Shown here one piece after another: positions 1 to 10,348 of a stretch of DNA of 64,000 nucleotides. Origin of the DNA: Acidimicrobiales bacterium (GTDB lineage: Bacteria > Actinomycetota > Acidimicrobiia > Acidimicrobiales > JAKAVM01); the NCBI GenBank assembly GCA_027452005.1, contig DAIDHF010000004.1, positions 40,732-104,731 of the forward strand, written 5' to 3'. The position numbers and the translations under genes are program-made. How positions within the stretch are numbered: the first letter of the stretch is position 1; each line of letters starts with the position of its first letter. Below the pieces are notes generated by a model. That model did no database searches. It saw only the letters and a program-made list of their open reading frames with translations, and had not been told where the DNA came from.

Positions 1-1810
1 GTGGTGGCGGGGGAACACTTGCAACCGGTGGTGGCGGGGGAACACTACTTCCGTTGCCGGCATGTGGAGGTAGATTGGCATTGGAGGGCTCTCCAGCTTG
101 ACTACCAGGCCCACTGCCCTCTACTGAGAACTGGGAGAGAGCAGGGTCTTGAATCCTTGGACCACTCGGCGCTAGGTTGCCTTGGACCAGGACATCTTGG
201 TTGATATCGGACGGACTTGGACCTTCGCCACCGGCAACCACAACCTTGTTACGCCCTGTCTCCTTGGCTTCATATAATGCCGTATCAGCACGTCGAATCA
301 GATCGTCTGGATTTGCGTCGTCTCCTTGTACAGAGGCGCAACCGAACGATGCAGTAATCTCAAGTGTCTGGCCATCTTCAAGAGCGATTGGAGACTCGCA
401 TATGCTTTGTCGCATTCTCTCGGCAGCTAGCTTTGCACCTTCGACCGAAGTCATTGGAAGGACCACCAAGAATTCCTCGCCTCCCCAACGACCTAATAGG
501 TCCCCTGATCTCAATGTTTTCATCATTCGGGCGGTTACCTCACAAAGTACAGTGTCACCAGCATCATGGCCGAAGGTATCATTTACTCTCTTGAAATGAT
601 CAACATCTGCAATAAGTAGAGACATTGACTGGTTGTGGCGTTTGACGGTCGACACGGTTGAACTCAAGTGATCATCAAGGTGGCGTCTGTTGTAAATTCC
701 AGTTAACGGGTCAAGTCGGGAGACGAGGTCGAGTTCCTGGGTCAGTGCCTGGAGTTTGTTTCTTCCCTCCAAGAATCGATAGAACAACTCCGCAGCAAAG
801 ATAACAATTAGTGCGTACACGGCAAATAGAGCCCACTGAACTAAAACGGTGTGGCCACTAATAGTTGCAAATAGCTGAGAGTTAGGAACCGCAATGGCTA
901 GTTTCCAAGGAGTCCCGGCGATACTTTGGGTTACGAAATATGATGGGACACCTTTGTTGGTAGTGTAAAAGCCACTCGATGCATGTCCGATGGCTTTCTT
1001 GAGTCCTCCGTCAATTGCAGACAACAGTTGAAATCCACCTGAAACACCACTGATTGCTGGACTTGAGGCCAGAACAAACTGGTTTGAATCAAGTAGAAAT
1101 ACCTCGTGATGAGAGTACTCAACTGCGTTATTTAGGAACTTAGACAAAGGAGTCTGGCCAATTTGGTAAGAGCCGATCAAAATTCGCTCACCGAATAAAG
1201 TATTAAATGCTGACGAAATCTCTACCACGGGTGTGGGATCTTGAGTCGCGGTTGGATTGGTCAGGTTTGAAACCACCGATTGACCCGGCTTCAAATTTGG
1301 CAAGCCAGTTATAATTTGCTCGCCCAAAAATGCAAAGTTCTGTTGCTGGGTCTCTTGAATTCCGGCCGTCTTGGAATTTAGTTGAGAGATATCTAGGACT
1401 ACGCTGTCTTGGGAAGTCACCAAGACAGCTTCTTGAAATCCAAATACGTCTACAAGTTCTTGGAAAATGTCTTGGTCAACCGGGGTCTGACCCGATACCG
1501 GAAAATACGGTCCATCGAGGTATTTTTCGGCCTCTTGGAGTTGGTGTTGCTCCAGTTGGTCAATATAGGCCGTTACGAACGACCCGGTTACTGGTGCCCT
1601 TGCACGAAAGGTACCCTCTAGCTGATTTCGCTGTGAATCTTGGGACAGCTTCAGGGCAAAGGCAGGGCCGCCAATAACTACAAGTAGTACGATCCCAATA
1701 ATTGAATAGATTTTGGTTTGGCTTGAAGATTTATGGGATCGACGCTGGGAGATGCTGGGCAACTCCTGTCCAAGCACCTCTCCTTCGGGAGTCTGACTCC
1801 CTGCTACCAT
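1..1810 (-). CDS. Membrane-anchored diguanylate cyclase (GGDEF/GGEEF) with N-terminal TM and extracytoplasmic sensor region, Pro-rich C-terminal tail; 3' end runs off the window
   Basis: Absent from the ORF track because the stop lies beyond base 1. Hand translation of the minus strand from ATG at 1810 gives MVAGSQTPEGEVLGQELPS...TM (IIGIVLLVVIGGPAFAL)...DPLTGIYNRRHLDDHL...GRWGGEEFLVVLP...RRADTALYEAKETGRNKVV, then VPPPPPVASVPPPP. Frame checked at the N-terminus, mid-protein, GGEEF and tail. Confidence 0.88.
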   Translation of the reverse strand, partial: MVAGSQTPEGEVLGQELPSISQRRSHKSSSQTKIYSIIGIVLLVVIGGPAFALKLSQDSQRNQLEGTFRARAPVTGSFVTAYIDQLEQHQLQEAEKYLDGPYFPVSGQTPVDQDIFQELVDVFGFQEAVLVTSQDSVVLDISQLNSKTAGIQETQQQNFAFLGEQIITGLPNLKPGQSVVSNLTNPTATQDPTPVVEISSAFNTLFGERILIGSYQIGQTPLSKFLNNAVEYSHHEVFLLDSNQFVLASSPAISGVSGGFQLLSAIDGGLKKAIGHASSGFYTTNKGVPSYFVTQSIAGTPWKLAIAVPNSQLFATISGHTVLVQWALFAVYALIVIFAAELFYRFLEGRNKLQALTQELDLVSRLDPLTGIYNRRHLDDHLSSTVSTVKRHNQSMSLLIADVDHFKRVNDTFGHDAGDTVLCEVTARMMKTLRSGDLLGRWGGEEFLVVLPMTSVEGAKLAAERMRQSICESPIALEDGQTLEITASFGCASVQGDDANPDDLIRRADTALYEAKETGRNKVVVAGGEGPSPSDINQDVLVQGNLAPSGPRIQDPALSQFSVEGSGPGSQAGEPSNANLPPHAGNGSSVPPPPPVASVPPPP

Positions 1811-2042
1811 TTCCTGGGCCGACACATTCATTGGTCTCTTACAACCTCCCAGGTAATTTTTGCACGCGTGGCCCTCTTGGGCGTGTATATCACTCTAAAT
1901 AGTGTCGTCAGGTTTGATTGGAATCTTTACCCAACCCACTTGAGGCTATCCGACCAGGGCTTTTCTAAGACTCTTACTCGATCTATCCAAAGTAGCCTCT
2001 ATCAGGAAAACGAGTTTTTCCAATAATTTATGTCAAAAAGGG

Positions 2043-3755
2043 CTACTGATTCATCCAAATCGAAGTTGGGAAAAACTGCCCCGCATTAAATCCATAGGCC
2101 GGTGTTCCATCCGGACAGGTCAAACCTCGAAAGTTCATGGTGTGATCGTCTGCAGCACACATCCAAAGTGTCTGCCATCCAAAGAGGAATGGAAGGTTTT
2201 CAACGAGCCGTTTGTTCACGTTCTGATAGGCCGTGATTCTCTGCTGGGGATCTGGATTGGTTCTACCCTCTTGAAGATATATCTCAAGAGCTGGGTCGTC
2301 GTAGCGGGCCAGATTTAGCGCAATCGCCCCTGGGGGACCCATAGTTGTGGTGCTCAAGAACGGATAGTTCTGGTCCGGGTCAGCAGCACTAAAGAACTGG
2401 AACAGACCGACCTGGTATTTGCCCTCAACAAGATTCAAGGTGTATGTGTCTTGAAGCATAGTTGTTGTTGTAATCTCAATCCCGGCGGCCTGCCACATGG
2501 TTTGGAAGGCATTCATAAGTTCGACGTATCGAGTCTGAGATGGCCCAGAAAGATTGATTGTGAGGGGCCCGGGGTGTTGAGCTTTATATTGGGCTACGTA
2601 CTGCTTTGCCTTGTTGAGGTCAAATGTGGGGTACTGGTCGGCTATGGCCTGGGAATACCACGGATAACCGGGAGGAAATAGCCCGGGTGACAGCTCGGGA
2701 ATGTCATCGAAAAACGTAGCCCGGATCTTTTCCCGATCAGAGGCATATGCCAAGGCTTGACGAACCAACAGGTTTGCTGTGGGTCCACTCTGACAGTTCA
2801 TTATCAGGTTATCAATAGACGGCTCACCGACAACCCCATGGGCATCGTTGTATAACTGAAACGACGAATCGCCGTAAAGATCGACATAGTTCTGTGGGTC
2901 CTGAGAGTGCATCAGGTTGATACCGCCTGACCGGAGCGTGGCTTCGCGACTCTGGTCATCAATGATCGGCCTAAACTCAATCGCATCAAGATAGGGGAGT
3001 CCTGGGCGCCAGTAGTGTGGATTCTTGGTAGCATTGAAGCTGATGTTCTGTGTCCACTCGGAAAAGACGAAGGGGCCTGTGCCAACTGGATTGGAGTTGG
3101 CGGCGTCCTGAACACTCCCGTCGGGATTGATGTACTTGGGAGTAATCATGTATCCACCCTGGCTCGTTAGTTCTGCCGGGAATGCAACCCAGGGCTGGCT
3201 CATTTGGATAGAAACTGTAAGATTATCAACTTTTGACACGTTCACGATTGGCTTGAGAGCAATACCGGTCAGAATAGACACTTGCAGGGCGTGAAGGTTT
3301 GCAATAACCGCGTCAGCATCACAGGGAGTGCCGTCGTGAAAATACACGTTAGGACGCATCTGGATTGTCCAGTTATCATAAGAAGAATTTGGTGTTATAG
3401 CCTGTGCAAGATATGGCTTGACGGTTCCATCTTGGGCAAGGATCGCTAAGGGATCCAACACGGTGTTGGCGTAAGAAAAACCAGTGGCGTCAAATCTTGA
3501 GGTCGGTGATGCTGGACTGAGACCACTCACCTCCGAGTAGGTCCCGATTACCACTTTCCCGCCTGGCCGAGGTGTGAGTTTAGAGATCCCTATGTCCGGG
3601 TTTACGGGAGTTGCGTAGTTCGTGGTACTTGACCCGCCATTCGATGATCCACACGCGGCCAAAAGCCCTGAAGCGCTTCCCCCGAATGCCGCAAATCCTG
3701 CTGCGCCTTTTAGACCCCCAGATAAAAATGAACGACGGTCAATACTCTTGGCCAC
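2043..3755 (-). CDS. ABC transporter substrate-binding lipoprotein, peptide/nickel family 5 (SBP_bac_5), Tat-type signal with lipobox
   Basis: The ORF extends to 3947, but AAGGAG lies 6 nt upstream of a GTG at 3755 giving MAKSIDRRSFLSGGLKGAAGFAAFGGSASGLLAACGSSNGG (RR motif plus LAAC lipobox). Body resembles DppA/OppA-type SBPs. Confidence 0.88.
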   Translation of the reverse strand: MAKSIDRRSFLSGGLKGAAGFAAFGGSASGLLAACGSSNGGSSTTNYATPVNPDIGISKLTPRPGGKVVIGTYSEVSGLSPASPTSRFDATGFSYANTVLDPLAILAQDGTVKPYLAQAITPNSSYDNWTIQMRPNVYFHDGTPCDADAVIANLHALQVSILTGIALKPIVNVSKVDNLTVSIQMSQPWVAFPAELTSQGGYMITPKYINPDGSVQDAANSNPVGTGPFVFSEWTQNISFNATKNPHYWRPGLPYLDAIEFRPIIDDQSREATLRSGGINLMHSQDPQNYVDLYGDSSFQLYNDAHGVVGEPSIDNLIMNCQSGPTANLLVRQALAYASDREKIRATFFDDIPELSPGLFPPGYPWYSQAIADQYPTFDLNKAKQYVAQYKAQHPGPLTINLSGPSQTRYVELMNAFQTMWQAAGIEITTTTMLQDTYTLNLVEGKYQVGLFQFFSAADPDQNYPFLSTTTMGPPGAIALNLARYDDPALEIYLQEGRTNPDPQQRITAYQNVNKRLVENLPFLFGWQTLWMCAADDHTMNFRGLTCPDGTPAYGFNAGQFFPTSIWMNQ

Positions 3756-4112
3756 AAACAACTCCTTAGCTTCCCTCATTTGAACTATTGCCCGATAACA
3801 CCTTGAACAAGCGTGTGTTGCCGTGGCAGTAGTTTCCTGCAACTTCCAACTAATACCCCAGGTTACTCGTTGGTAATACGCCATAATACTAGGGCCTAGA
3901 GTGGTCGTGCATTCGCATTCTGCACAAATGCCATCAAAAGAACACACGTTCGGTATTTGTGGACTTTAGTCAAGTAGGCTGACTTTGACAGATAGTAGGG
4001 AAGTTCTAGAGCCTTACGTCACGATTTGTCGAATTCAAAAATGAAACTAAAGTAACTCATTAGTAATACCCGACAGGCTGAGAAGTTCAGTGAGAGAGGT
4101 GGAGAGATACCA

Positions 4113-5975
4113 ATGGCAACGAGCAACTTGAACGGTTCAAATAAGTCCACAGGAGCGAACAGAAAGGCTGAAATCTCGCCGAGTTCTCAAGTCGGACTTG
4201 ACTATTCGAGTCTCGACGGGGCCATAGGTCTGAACTGGTTCCAGTTGGACCCAGATTTAGAGTCAATTGTCACTCGTAACCTACCTCCAGAAGACCACGC
4301 TTGGGCGAGATCTAAGCTCGACTCACTTGGGAGTCTCATCGGCGGGCGAATCGCCCGTAATGCAGACATCATTGACCAAAACCCCCCGAAACTGGTCCCA
4401 TATGACAACTGGGCGCAGATTGCAAATAGGATAGATCACCACCCGGCCGCAATTGATTCTAAGACCGCACTCTGGGAGGTCGGATACGTATCGGGATTTG
4501 CTCGAGATGAAAAGGATCGGGGAAGGCCGGTACCGGGGGTGGTCCTAGCGGCTGCAAACTATCTACTCTCCCAGGCCGACACGGGAATGGTCTGCTCGTT
4601 AGGTATGACTAGCGGTGTGGCTGGATTGGTCGAGGCCTATGCGCCTTTAGACATACGAGGTGAGTTACTCGAAGGGCTCAAGGCCGACAGTTTTGATAGA
4701 GGGACTGACGGATCAATGTTTTTGACCGAACGAGATGGAGGATCTGATCTGGGGAGCACTGTCAAATGTACGGCCCGCGACATTGGCGACGGCCGAGTGC
4801 TGATAAACGGTGAGAAATGGTTCTGTTCTAATATTGACGGGGCTGCAATTGCCCTACTGGCAAGACCCGAGGGCGCACCCATGGGCTCAGCTTCTATCGG
4901 GCTGTATCTGGTTCCCAAGACTAAAGATGATGGAACGCCTAACTCCTATACCATGAGGAGACTAAAAGACAAGCTCGGTACGCGCTCCGTGCCAACTGGC
5001 GAGGTCGTGTTCGAGGATGCAATTGGGTACGCCTTGCGTCCGACCGAGATCAGACCGGGTTTGGCTGATGCCCCAGGTGATCCCACATCAGATGCCGGTG
5101 GACTCAACCGAATGATGGAAATGGTCAACGGGTCAAGATTTGGGGTAGCCCTGATGGGACTGGGAATTGCACGACGGTCCTTTTTGGAGGCCGCAATCTG
5201 GGCTTACCACCGAAGAGCCAAGGGGAAGCTCTTGATTGACCTACCCTTAGTGAAAGAGCAGTTAGTTGACTGTCTGGTGCGTCTAGAAGGCGCTCTGGCC
5301 TTTAGCTTTGAGTGCGCCCTGGCAAACAGATACGACTTTGGTGGACTGTTTCGGAGAATATGCGTACCGGCCGCCAAAGTTAGTCTGTGTCGGTTGGGGC
5401 TTGACAATGCCATTTATGCAGTGGAGCTCTTTGGCGGCAACGGGTACTGCGAAAACTTTGGAATGACTCGGTTACTACGTGATGCGCAGTGCCACACGAT
5501 CTGGGAGGGAAGTGAAAACATATGTCGACTAGACGTATTGAGAGCGATCAGAAGACACGATAGCCATGAGGCCATTTTTGAAAGAGTTGGTCAAACTAAG
5601 AATCTAGTAAAGTCGGCCGCGCTGGCCTCACCTGCGTTAGCTGAGTTGTCGTCGTATATATCTGCCCGAGAAGAGAACCTTAGGAGCCTCGTAAAACAGG
5701 CCTTTGATGCCCCCCCTGAAATATCCGAGGTGCTCTCGGCAAGAATAACTGACTCCATTACTCATTTGGTTGGGGTCTCCTTGTTGACCGAGCAGGCGAT
5801 TGAGACAGATAGCGCTCGGAAGATGCTTGTTGCACTGAGATATATAAGGAGCATTGACCCAGGATTTAGCAACCGATCTAGTATGGACCTCGATCAGATT
5901 GCACAAGTAGGGGCAAGGGAGATAGTTGAATATCAACCGGTCTCGGCAGACCTACTTGCTCGGGCAGTTGCTTGA
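4113..5975 (+). CDS. Acyl-CoA dehydrogenase family protein, AidB-like
   Basis: 620 aa; MFLTERDGGSDLGSTVKCTA, LFGGNGYCENFGMTRLLRDAQCHTIWEGSENI; RBS GAGAGGTGGAGAG upstream. Confidence 0.85.
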   Translation: MATSNLNGSNKSTGANRKAEISPSSQVGLDYSSLDGAIGLNWFQLDPDLESIVTRNLPPEDHAWARSKLDSLGSLIGGRIARNADIIDQNPPKLVPYDNWAQIANRIDHHPAAIDSKTALWEVGYVSGFARDEKDRGRPVPGVVLAAANYLLSQADTGMVCSLGMTSGVAGLVEAYAPLDIRGELLEGLKADSFDRGTDGSMFLTERDGGSDLGSTVKCTARDIGDGRVLINGEKWFCSNIDGAAIALLARPEGAPMGSASIGLYLVPKTKDDGTPNSYTMRRLKDKLGTRSVPTGEVVFEDAIGYALRPTEIRPGLADAPGDPTSDAGGLNRMMEMVNGSRFGVALMGLGIARRSFLEAAIWAYHRRAKGKLLIDLPLVKEQLVDCLVRLEGALAFSFECALANRYDFGGLFRRICVPAAKVSLCRLGLDNAIYAVELFGGNGYCENFGMTRLLRDAQCHTIWEGSENICRLDVLRAIRRHDSHEAIFERVGQTKNLVKSAALASPALAELSSYISAREENLRSLVKQAFDAPPEISEVLSARITDSITHLVGVSLLTEQAIETDSARKMLVALRYIRSIDPGFSNRSSMDLDQIAQVGAREIVEYQPVSADLLARAVA

Positions 5976-5996
5976 ACCGTTGGCTGTTGTTGCCAA

Positions 5997-6806
5997 CTAG
6001 TCTACAGTTACCTCGTGTTGGGCTAATTCTTCTGGTCGTTCTTTCCTTGCAATGTTTTGCTTGTAGAGCAGTACCCCCATTACGAAAAACCCAACCAGAG
6101 ACATAACAATTCCAGTTACCTCAACCGCGTCAAATGGAGGATTGACGTCCAGCCACAAGAACTCGTCGAAAAATCGAGCTGCCCCCCAAAAGGCAAACAG
6201 ACCAAAGAAGACCAAAAGGTTTGGGCCTCCATTTTTCGTAACATACTTTTCAATCTGCAATAGAATGATAAATACAGCGAATGATTCAATTGATTGAAAT
6301 ATTGGGGCTGGGATCCGTTTCCCAACCTCCCCGGCGTAGTACATGCCGTACCAGGAACTAGTTACCCGTCCACCTCCAGCGATCATCAGCTGAGGACCCA
6401 AGAGTCTTCCCAGAGCCCAGGCCGCCATTAGAACCGGGGCGACAAGATCGAGGAGCTTAGACAGGGAGACCTCCGACTGAGATGACTTGGCCTTCCAGGT
6501 CCCAACCAGGCCCCCCAAGGCGAGTCCACCAAATGATGACAGTCCCCCGTGCCAGATCGCCACGATATCCCCCAGGTTGTGACTATAGAAGCTCCAGTTG
6601 GCCGCCACGTGGACGATTCTGGCCCCCAAGATAGAGGACACGATTACCCAGATAAAGGTACTCCCGAGCCAGGTGTCGGAGTATCCGTTATCCCGGAGCC
6701 GCTTGGCAAGGTACCGGTAGGCAACCCAGAAGGTAACTGCCAGGCCAATCCCGTATGTGTGAATCTGAAGGGGGCCTATGTGAAAAACGACTGGAATTGG
6801 CTTCAT
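5997..6806 (-). CDS. lgt: Prolipoprotein diacylglyceryl transferase
   Basis: 269 aa polytopic protein; PLQIHTYGIGLAVTFWVAYR, GARIVHVAANW, WHGGLSSFGGLALGG, GRLLGPQLMIAGGGRVTSSWYGMYYAGEVGKRIPAPIFQSIE. Confidence 0.9.
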   Translation of the reverse strand: MKPIPVVFHIGPLQIHTYGIGLAVTFWVAYRYLAKRLRDNGYSDTWLGSTFIWVIVSSILGARIVHVAANWSFYSHNLGDIVAIWHGGLSSFGGLALGGLVGTWKAKSSQSEVSLSKLLDLVAPVLMAAWALGRLLGPQLMIAGGGRVTSSWYGMYYAGEVGKRIPAPIFQSIESFAVFIILLQIEKYVTKNGGPNLLVFFGLFAFWGAARFFDEFLWLDVNPPFDAVEVTGIVMSLVGFFVMGVLLYKQNIARKERPEELAQHEVTVD

Positions 6807-6871
6807 CTCAGCTATAGATACTATCGCAACTTGGACGTGAGTTTTCTTAGCCCAAGTAGTAGATTGCAGGC

Positions 6872-7552
6872 ATGGGTGAAATCATTCAATTTCCGTCAAA
6901 CGGGACAGATGGACAGGGTTATCTTGCCACTCCACCATCTGGATCGGGTCCAGGGGTGGTAGTTATTCAAGAGTGGTGGGGTCTGGTCGACCACATCAAA
7001 GACGTTTGCGACAGGTTTGCTTTAGAGGGGTTTACGGCTCTAGCCCCTGACCTGTACCGGGGCGAGGTCTCACGTGAACCCGACGAGGCTGGCAAGCTAA
7101 TGATGGCCATGGCACTAGATCGGGCCGCAAAGGACATGAGCGGGGCCATAGACGAGTTGGTCCGGCGGGGTTCAAAAAACGGGGTCGGGGTAGTTGGGTT
7201 TTGCATGGGGGGTGGGCTTGCACTGGCCCTGGCTTGCCAAAGACCCGACAAGGTTCTGGCTGTGGCTCCATTCTACGGGGCAGTACCCTGGCCAAACTAC
7301 CAGCCCGATTACTCAAAGATTACAGCCAAGGTACGCGGACACTACGCCGAGCTTGACGACTGGATGACCCCAGAAAAGGCGCGAGAGCTAGAGAAAACCC
7401 TGACCGATCTTGGAAAAGATGCCCGGATTACAATCTACCCCGGTACCCAGCATGCATTTTTCAATGACACCAGACCCGAGGTCTTCAATCCCCAGGCATC
7501 ACAGTCGGCCTGGAAGGACACGGTGGATCTATTTAGGACAACCCTTAGTTGA
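6872..7552 (+). CDS. Dienelactone hydrolase family protein
   Basis: 226 aa; GVVVIQEWWGLVDHIKDVCDRFA, VGFCMGGGLALALA nucleophile region (Cys), GTQHAFFND. Confidence 0.88.
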   Translation: MGEIIQFPSNGTDGQGYLATPPSGSGPGVVVIQEWWGLVDHIKDVCDRFALEGFTALAPDLYRGEVSREPDEAGKLMMAMALDRAAKDMSGAIDELVRRGSKNGVGVVGFCMGGGLALALACQRPDKVLAVAPFYGAVPWPNYQPDYSKITAKVRGHYAELDDWMTPEKARELEKTLTDLGKDARITIYPGTQHAFFNDTRPEVFNPQASQSAWKDTVDLFRTTLS

Positions 7553-7628
7553 ACCGTCAATCCAGAGGCTCGAAATGGGCAAGATCTCTAGTTGAACACT
7601 TTAGCTAATTGTAACTAGCATTTGACCC

Positions 7629-8564
7629 ATGTCTGAACGAACCCGAGACCTACCAAGAAGATCGTGCCTGTCTGTTCCCGGCTCTAGTGAGAGATTTCTA
7701 GAAAAAGGGCCAACAATTGCGGCGGACATGACCTTCTTAGACCTAGAGGACTCAGTGGCCCCCCTCGAGAAGGAGGCCGCCAGGGCCAAGGTGGCTGAAG
7801 CGATCAAGAACCTTGACTGGGGGGATCGAATTATCTGTGTCCGGGTAAACGCCTGGGATACCAAGTGGACCTACGGGGACGTAATTGAAGTGGTTTCCAA
7901 GTCTGGTGAACGTCTAGAAGAGATAATGTTGCCAAAGGTGCAGAGCGCGGCCGAGATTGTCGCCCTTGACCTGTTACTTACCCAAGTAGAACTCAACTGC
8001 GGACTGCCTGTTGGTCACATCGGGATTGAGGCCCAGATTGAGACTACCCGGGGACTCATCAACGTCGAAGAGATCTGTGCAGCATCAAGGCGACTTGAGA
8101 CAATAATATTTGGCCCGGCGGACTTTGCAGCCTCCATGGAGATGCCCGTTTTAACCGGAGGGGTCCAAATACCCGAGTACCCTGGAGATCACTTTCACTA
8201 CGTGTTCTCAAAGATCCTCATGGCCGGGCGAGCTAACGGTCTCCAGGTTATTGACGGGCCCTTTCTCAAGATTAGAGAGATCGACTCATTTCGCGATTAC
8301 TGCAATCGCACCAAGACCCTCGGATACGATGGAAAGTGGGCCTTGCATCCAGACCAGGTAACCGTTCTCAACGAGATATTTTCACCCACCCAAGAGCAGT
8401 TTGATCGGGCCATTGCAATACTCGATGCCTATAAGGTGGCCACTGAGCAAGATCGCAAGGGAGCTGTAATGTTCGGTGACGAGATGATCGACGAGGCCTC
8501 GCGAAAGATGGCAAACAAGTTCGTTGCCCGAGGGATCCGGGCAGGACTCAAGCCATCAAGCTAG
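7629..8564 (+). CDS. CoA ester lyase (HpcH/HpaI/CitE-like)
   Basis: 311 aa; RRSCLSVPGSSERFLEKGPTIAADMTFLDLEDSVAP, IEAQIETTRGLINVEEI, FGPADFAASMEMP, KWALHPDQV. Confidence 0.87.
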   Translation: MSERTRDLPRRSCLSVPGSSERFLEKGPTIAADMTFLDLEDSVAPLEKEAARAKVAEAIKNLDWGDRIICVRVNAWDTKWTYGDVIEVVSKSGERLEEIMLPKVQSAAEIVALDLLLTQVELNCGLPVGHIGIEAQIETTRGLINVEEICAASRRLETIIFGPADFAASMEMPVLTGGVQIPEYPGDHFHYVFSKILMAGRANGLQVIDGPFLKIREIDSFRDYCNRTKTLGYDGKWALHPDQVTVLNEIFSPTQEQFDRAIAILDAYKVATEQDRKGAVMFGDEMIDEASRKMANKFVARGIRAGLKPSS

Positions 8565-10271
8565 CTCTAAGAGCCGTCTGGCGATCACCTTTAGGGCCAA
8601 TGTTTCGTCGGCCCCTTCGAAGATGGACAAAACCCGGGCATCCACGAAATACCTAGAGATCGGGAACTCCTCAGCAAATCCCATTCCACCGTGGATTTGA
8701 AGAGCTTCTCGGGTAACCCACTCGCAGGCCCGGCAAACGTAGGCCTTGACCATGGAGGCCTCCATGGCACCCTCGCCCTTTGCCATCAGCCTGGCAACCT
8801 GGTATGAAAACTGCCTGGCGGCCTGGATGATTACAGCCATTCGACCAAGCTTTTGCTGGGTGAGTTCATAGTCGACTATTGGGCTCCCAAATACCTTTCT
8901 AGCCCTTGCATAGTCAAGGGCGGCCTCATAAGCGGCCTGCATGACCCCGACCGCCCGAGCGGCAGTTTGGAGGCGTCCGTTCTCAAAGCCCTCCATTTGA
9001 AGGTAGAAACCGCGTCCCAGCCCGTCGCTCTCTCCAATAAGCTGGTTTGCGGGAACCCACCAGTCATCCAGGGAGATCTCATATGAGTGCATCCCGCGAT
9101 ATCCAATCGTGTCGATTGGACGGCCTTGGATGTGTCCGGGGGGAAGGTCGGCGGGGCGTTGGTCTTCGCCTGGGTTCTGGGTGAACTCAAACCCCTTTCC
9201 GGGGCCAACCGGCTTGTTGACAATAAACATGGAAAGTCCGCGGTGCCCCTTGGATCTGTCTGGATCGCTGCGCGCGAGGAGCATCAGGACGTCTGCCCGG
9301 GCCGCAAAAGTACACCACGTCTTGACCCCTCGAATCAGGTACCCACTAGGGGGGTCTCCACACGGTGTTGCGGTCGTGGTAATCCCGGCCACGTCTGACC
9401 CGTAGTCAGGTTCGGTAACCGCTACCGCACACAAGATCTCAGCTGAGGCCAACCGGGGGAGCCAGGTTTCCTTCTGGGCCTGTGTTCCTCCTTTTACCAA
9501 CGCCCTGGTAAGGATCTCGGGACGAGTTATCAGAGATCCTCCTATTCCAAGAGATGCTCTAGAGAGTTCCTCGGTCGCCACGACCATGGCCAGATAGTCA
9601 CCGTCTCCACCTTGGGCAAAGCCTCCGAAGGATTCCGGGACCGACAACCCAAACCCTCCAATCTCAGCCAGGCCGGAGATAACCGACTCTGGGACGTCCC
9701 CGTTAGTGCGGTGGACGTGTTCAGCATGTGGAACGATCTCGTTCTCGGCAAACTTCCGAAAGGTCTCAGCGGCAAGCTCAAAGTCGCTATCGAGGTGCCG
9801 CTCTCCGGGGGTCTGCGCGAACCTGGCCACGACCTCAGGAGATCTCCAATAAGTCAGAAATTCTGATTCTCCTCCAAAGTCATCAAATCTAAGCCCCCAG
9901 ATGTCCTCTCTAAATAGAACCCTGGACCGAGCGTCGCAGATAGCATCCGCACAGAATACACAGGCCAGTTGGGCTTCAAGGTCTCCCAGGGCTCCGTACT
10001 CTAGAGCGGACCTGGCCATGGCAAGACCAGCCTTTGCATGGGCTAGTTCATAACAGGCGACCTGGTGGGTGTCGATTACCTGGTTTACGCTACTGCCTTG
10101 AGACTTGAGGTAATTAAGGGCCCGGTCAACCAGTGCCTCCATCTTGTCAAGCTCATATTCGGCCCCACGCAAGTCAGGCCCAAGTTCTTGGCGGTTGGTT
10201 TGTCCAGTTGGACCGTCCGAATTTGGGGAACTCAAAGAAACCTTGTGGCTATCGGGCGAAATTGGGGACAT
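8556..10271 (-). CDS. Acyl-CoA dehydrogenase with about 130-aa N-terminal extension
   Basis: 571 aa; VTEPDYGSDVAGI, MQIHGGMGFAEEFPISRYFVDARVLSIFEGADETLALKVIARRLLELA. 3' end overlaps the convergent CoA-lyase gene by 9 bp. Confidence 0.86.
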   Translation of the reverse strand: MSPISPDSHKVSLSSPNSDGPTGQTNRQELGPDLRGAEYELDKMEALVDRALNYLKSQGSSVNQVIDTHQVACYELAHAKAGLAMARSALEYGALGDLEAQLACVFCADAICDARSRVLFREDIWGLRFDDFGGESEFLTYWRSPEVVARFAQTPGERHLDSDFELAAETFRKFAENEIVPHAEHVHRTNGDVPESVISGLAEIGGFGLSVPESFGGFAQGGDGDYLAMVVATEELSRASLGIGGSLITRPEILTRALVKGGTQAQKETWLPRLASAEILCAVAVTEPDYGSDVAGITTTATPCGDPPSGYLIRGVKTWCTFAARADVLMLLARSDPDRSKGHRGLSMFIVNKPVGPGKGFEFTQNPGEDQRPADLPPGHIQGRPIDTIGYRGMHSYEISLDDWWVPANQLIGESDGLGRGFYLQMEGFENGRLQTAARAVGVMQAAYEAALDYARARKVFGSPIVDYELTQQKLGRMAVIIQAARQFSYQVARLMAKGEGAMEASMVKAYVCRACEWVTREALQIHGGMGFAEEFPISRYFVDARVLSIFEGADETLALKVIARRLLELA

Positions 10272-10348
10272 TGGACTTAAAGACCTCTTCTGTAGATGGA
10301 CTGCTTATAAAATATATCGGCCTAGATAATCTATCCAACTAAGCCGAC

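Noticed and set aside
1-48. Short direct repeat GGTGGCGGGGGAACACTT / GGTGGCGGGGGAACACTA resembling a CRISPR or VNTR start
   Set aside because: In frame with the minus-strand GGDEF protein and encodes its Pro-rich tail; spacing far too short for CRISPR.
177-599. 140-aa plus-strand ORF
   Set aside because: Shadow ORF antisense to the GGDEF domain, which is missing from the track only because its stop is outside the window.
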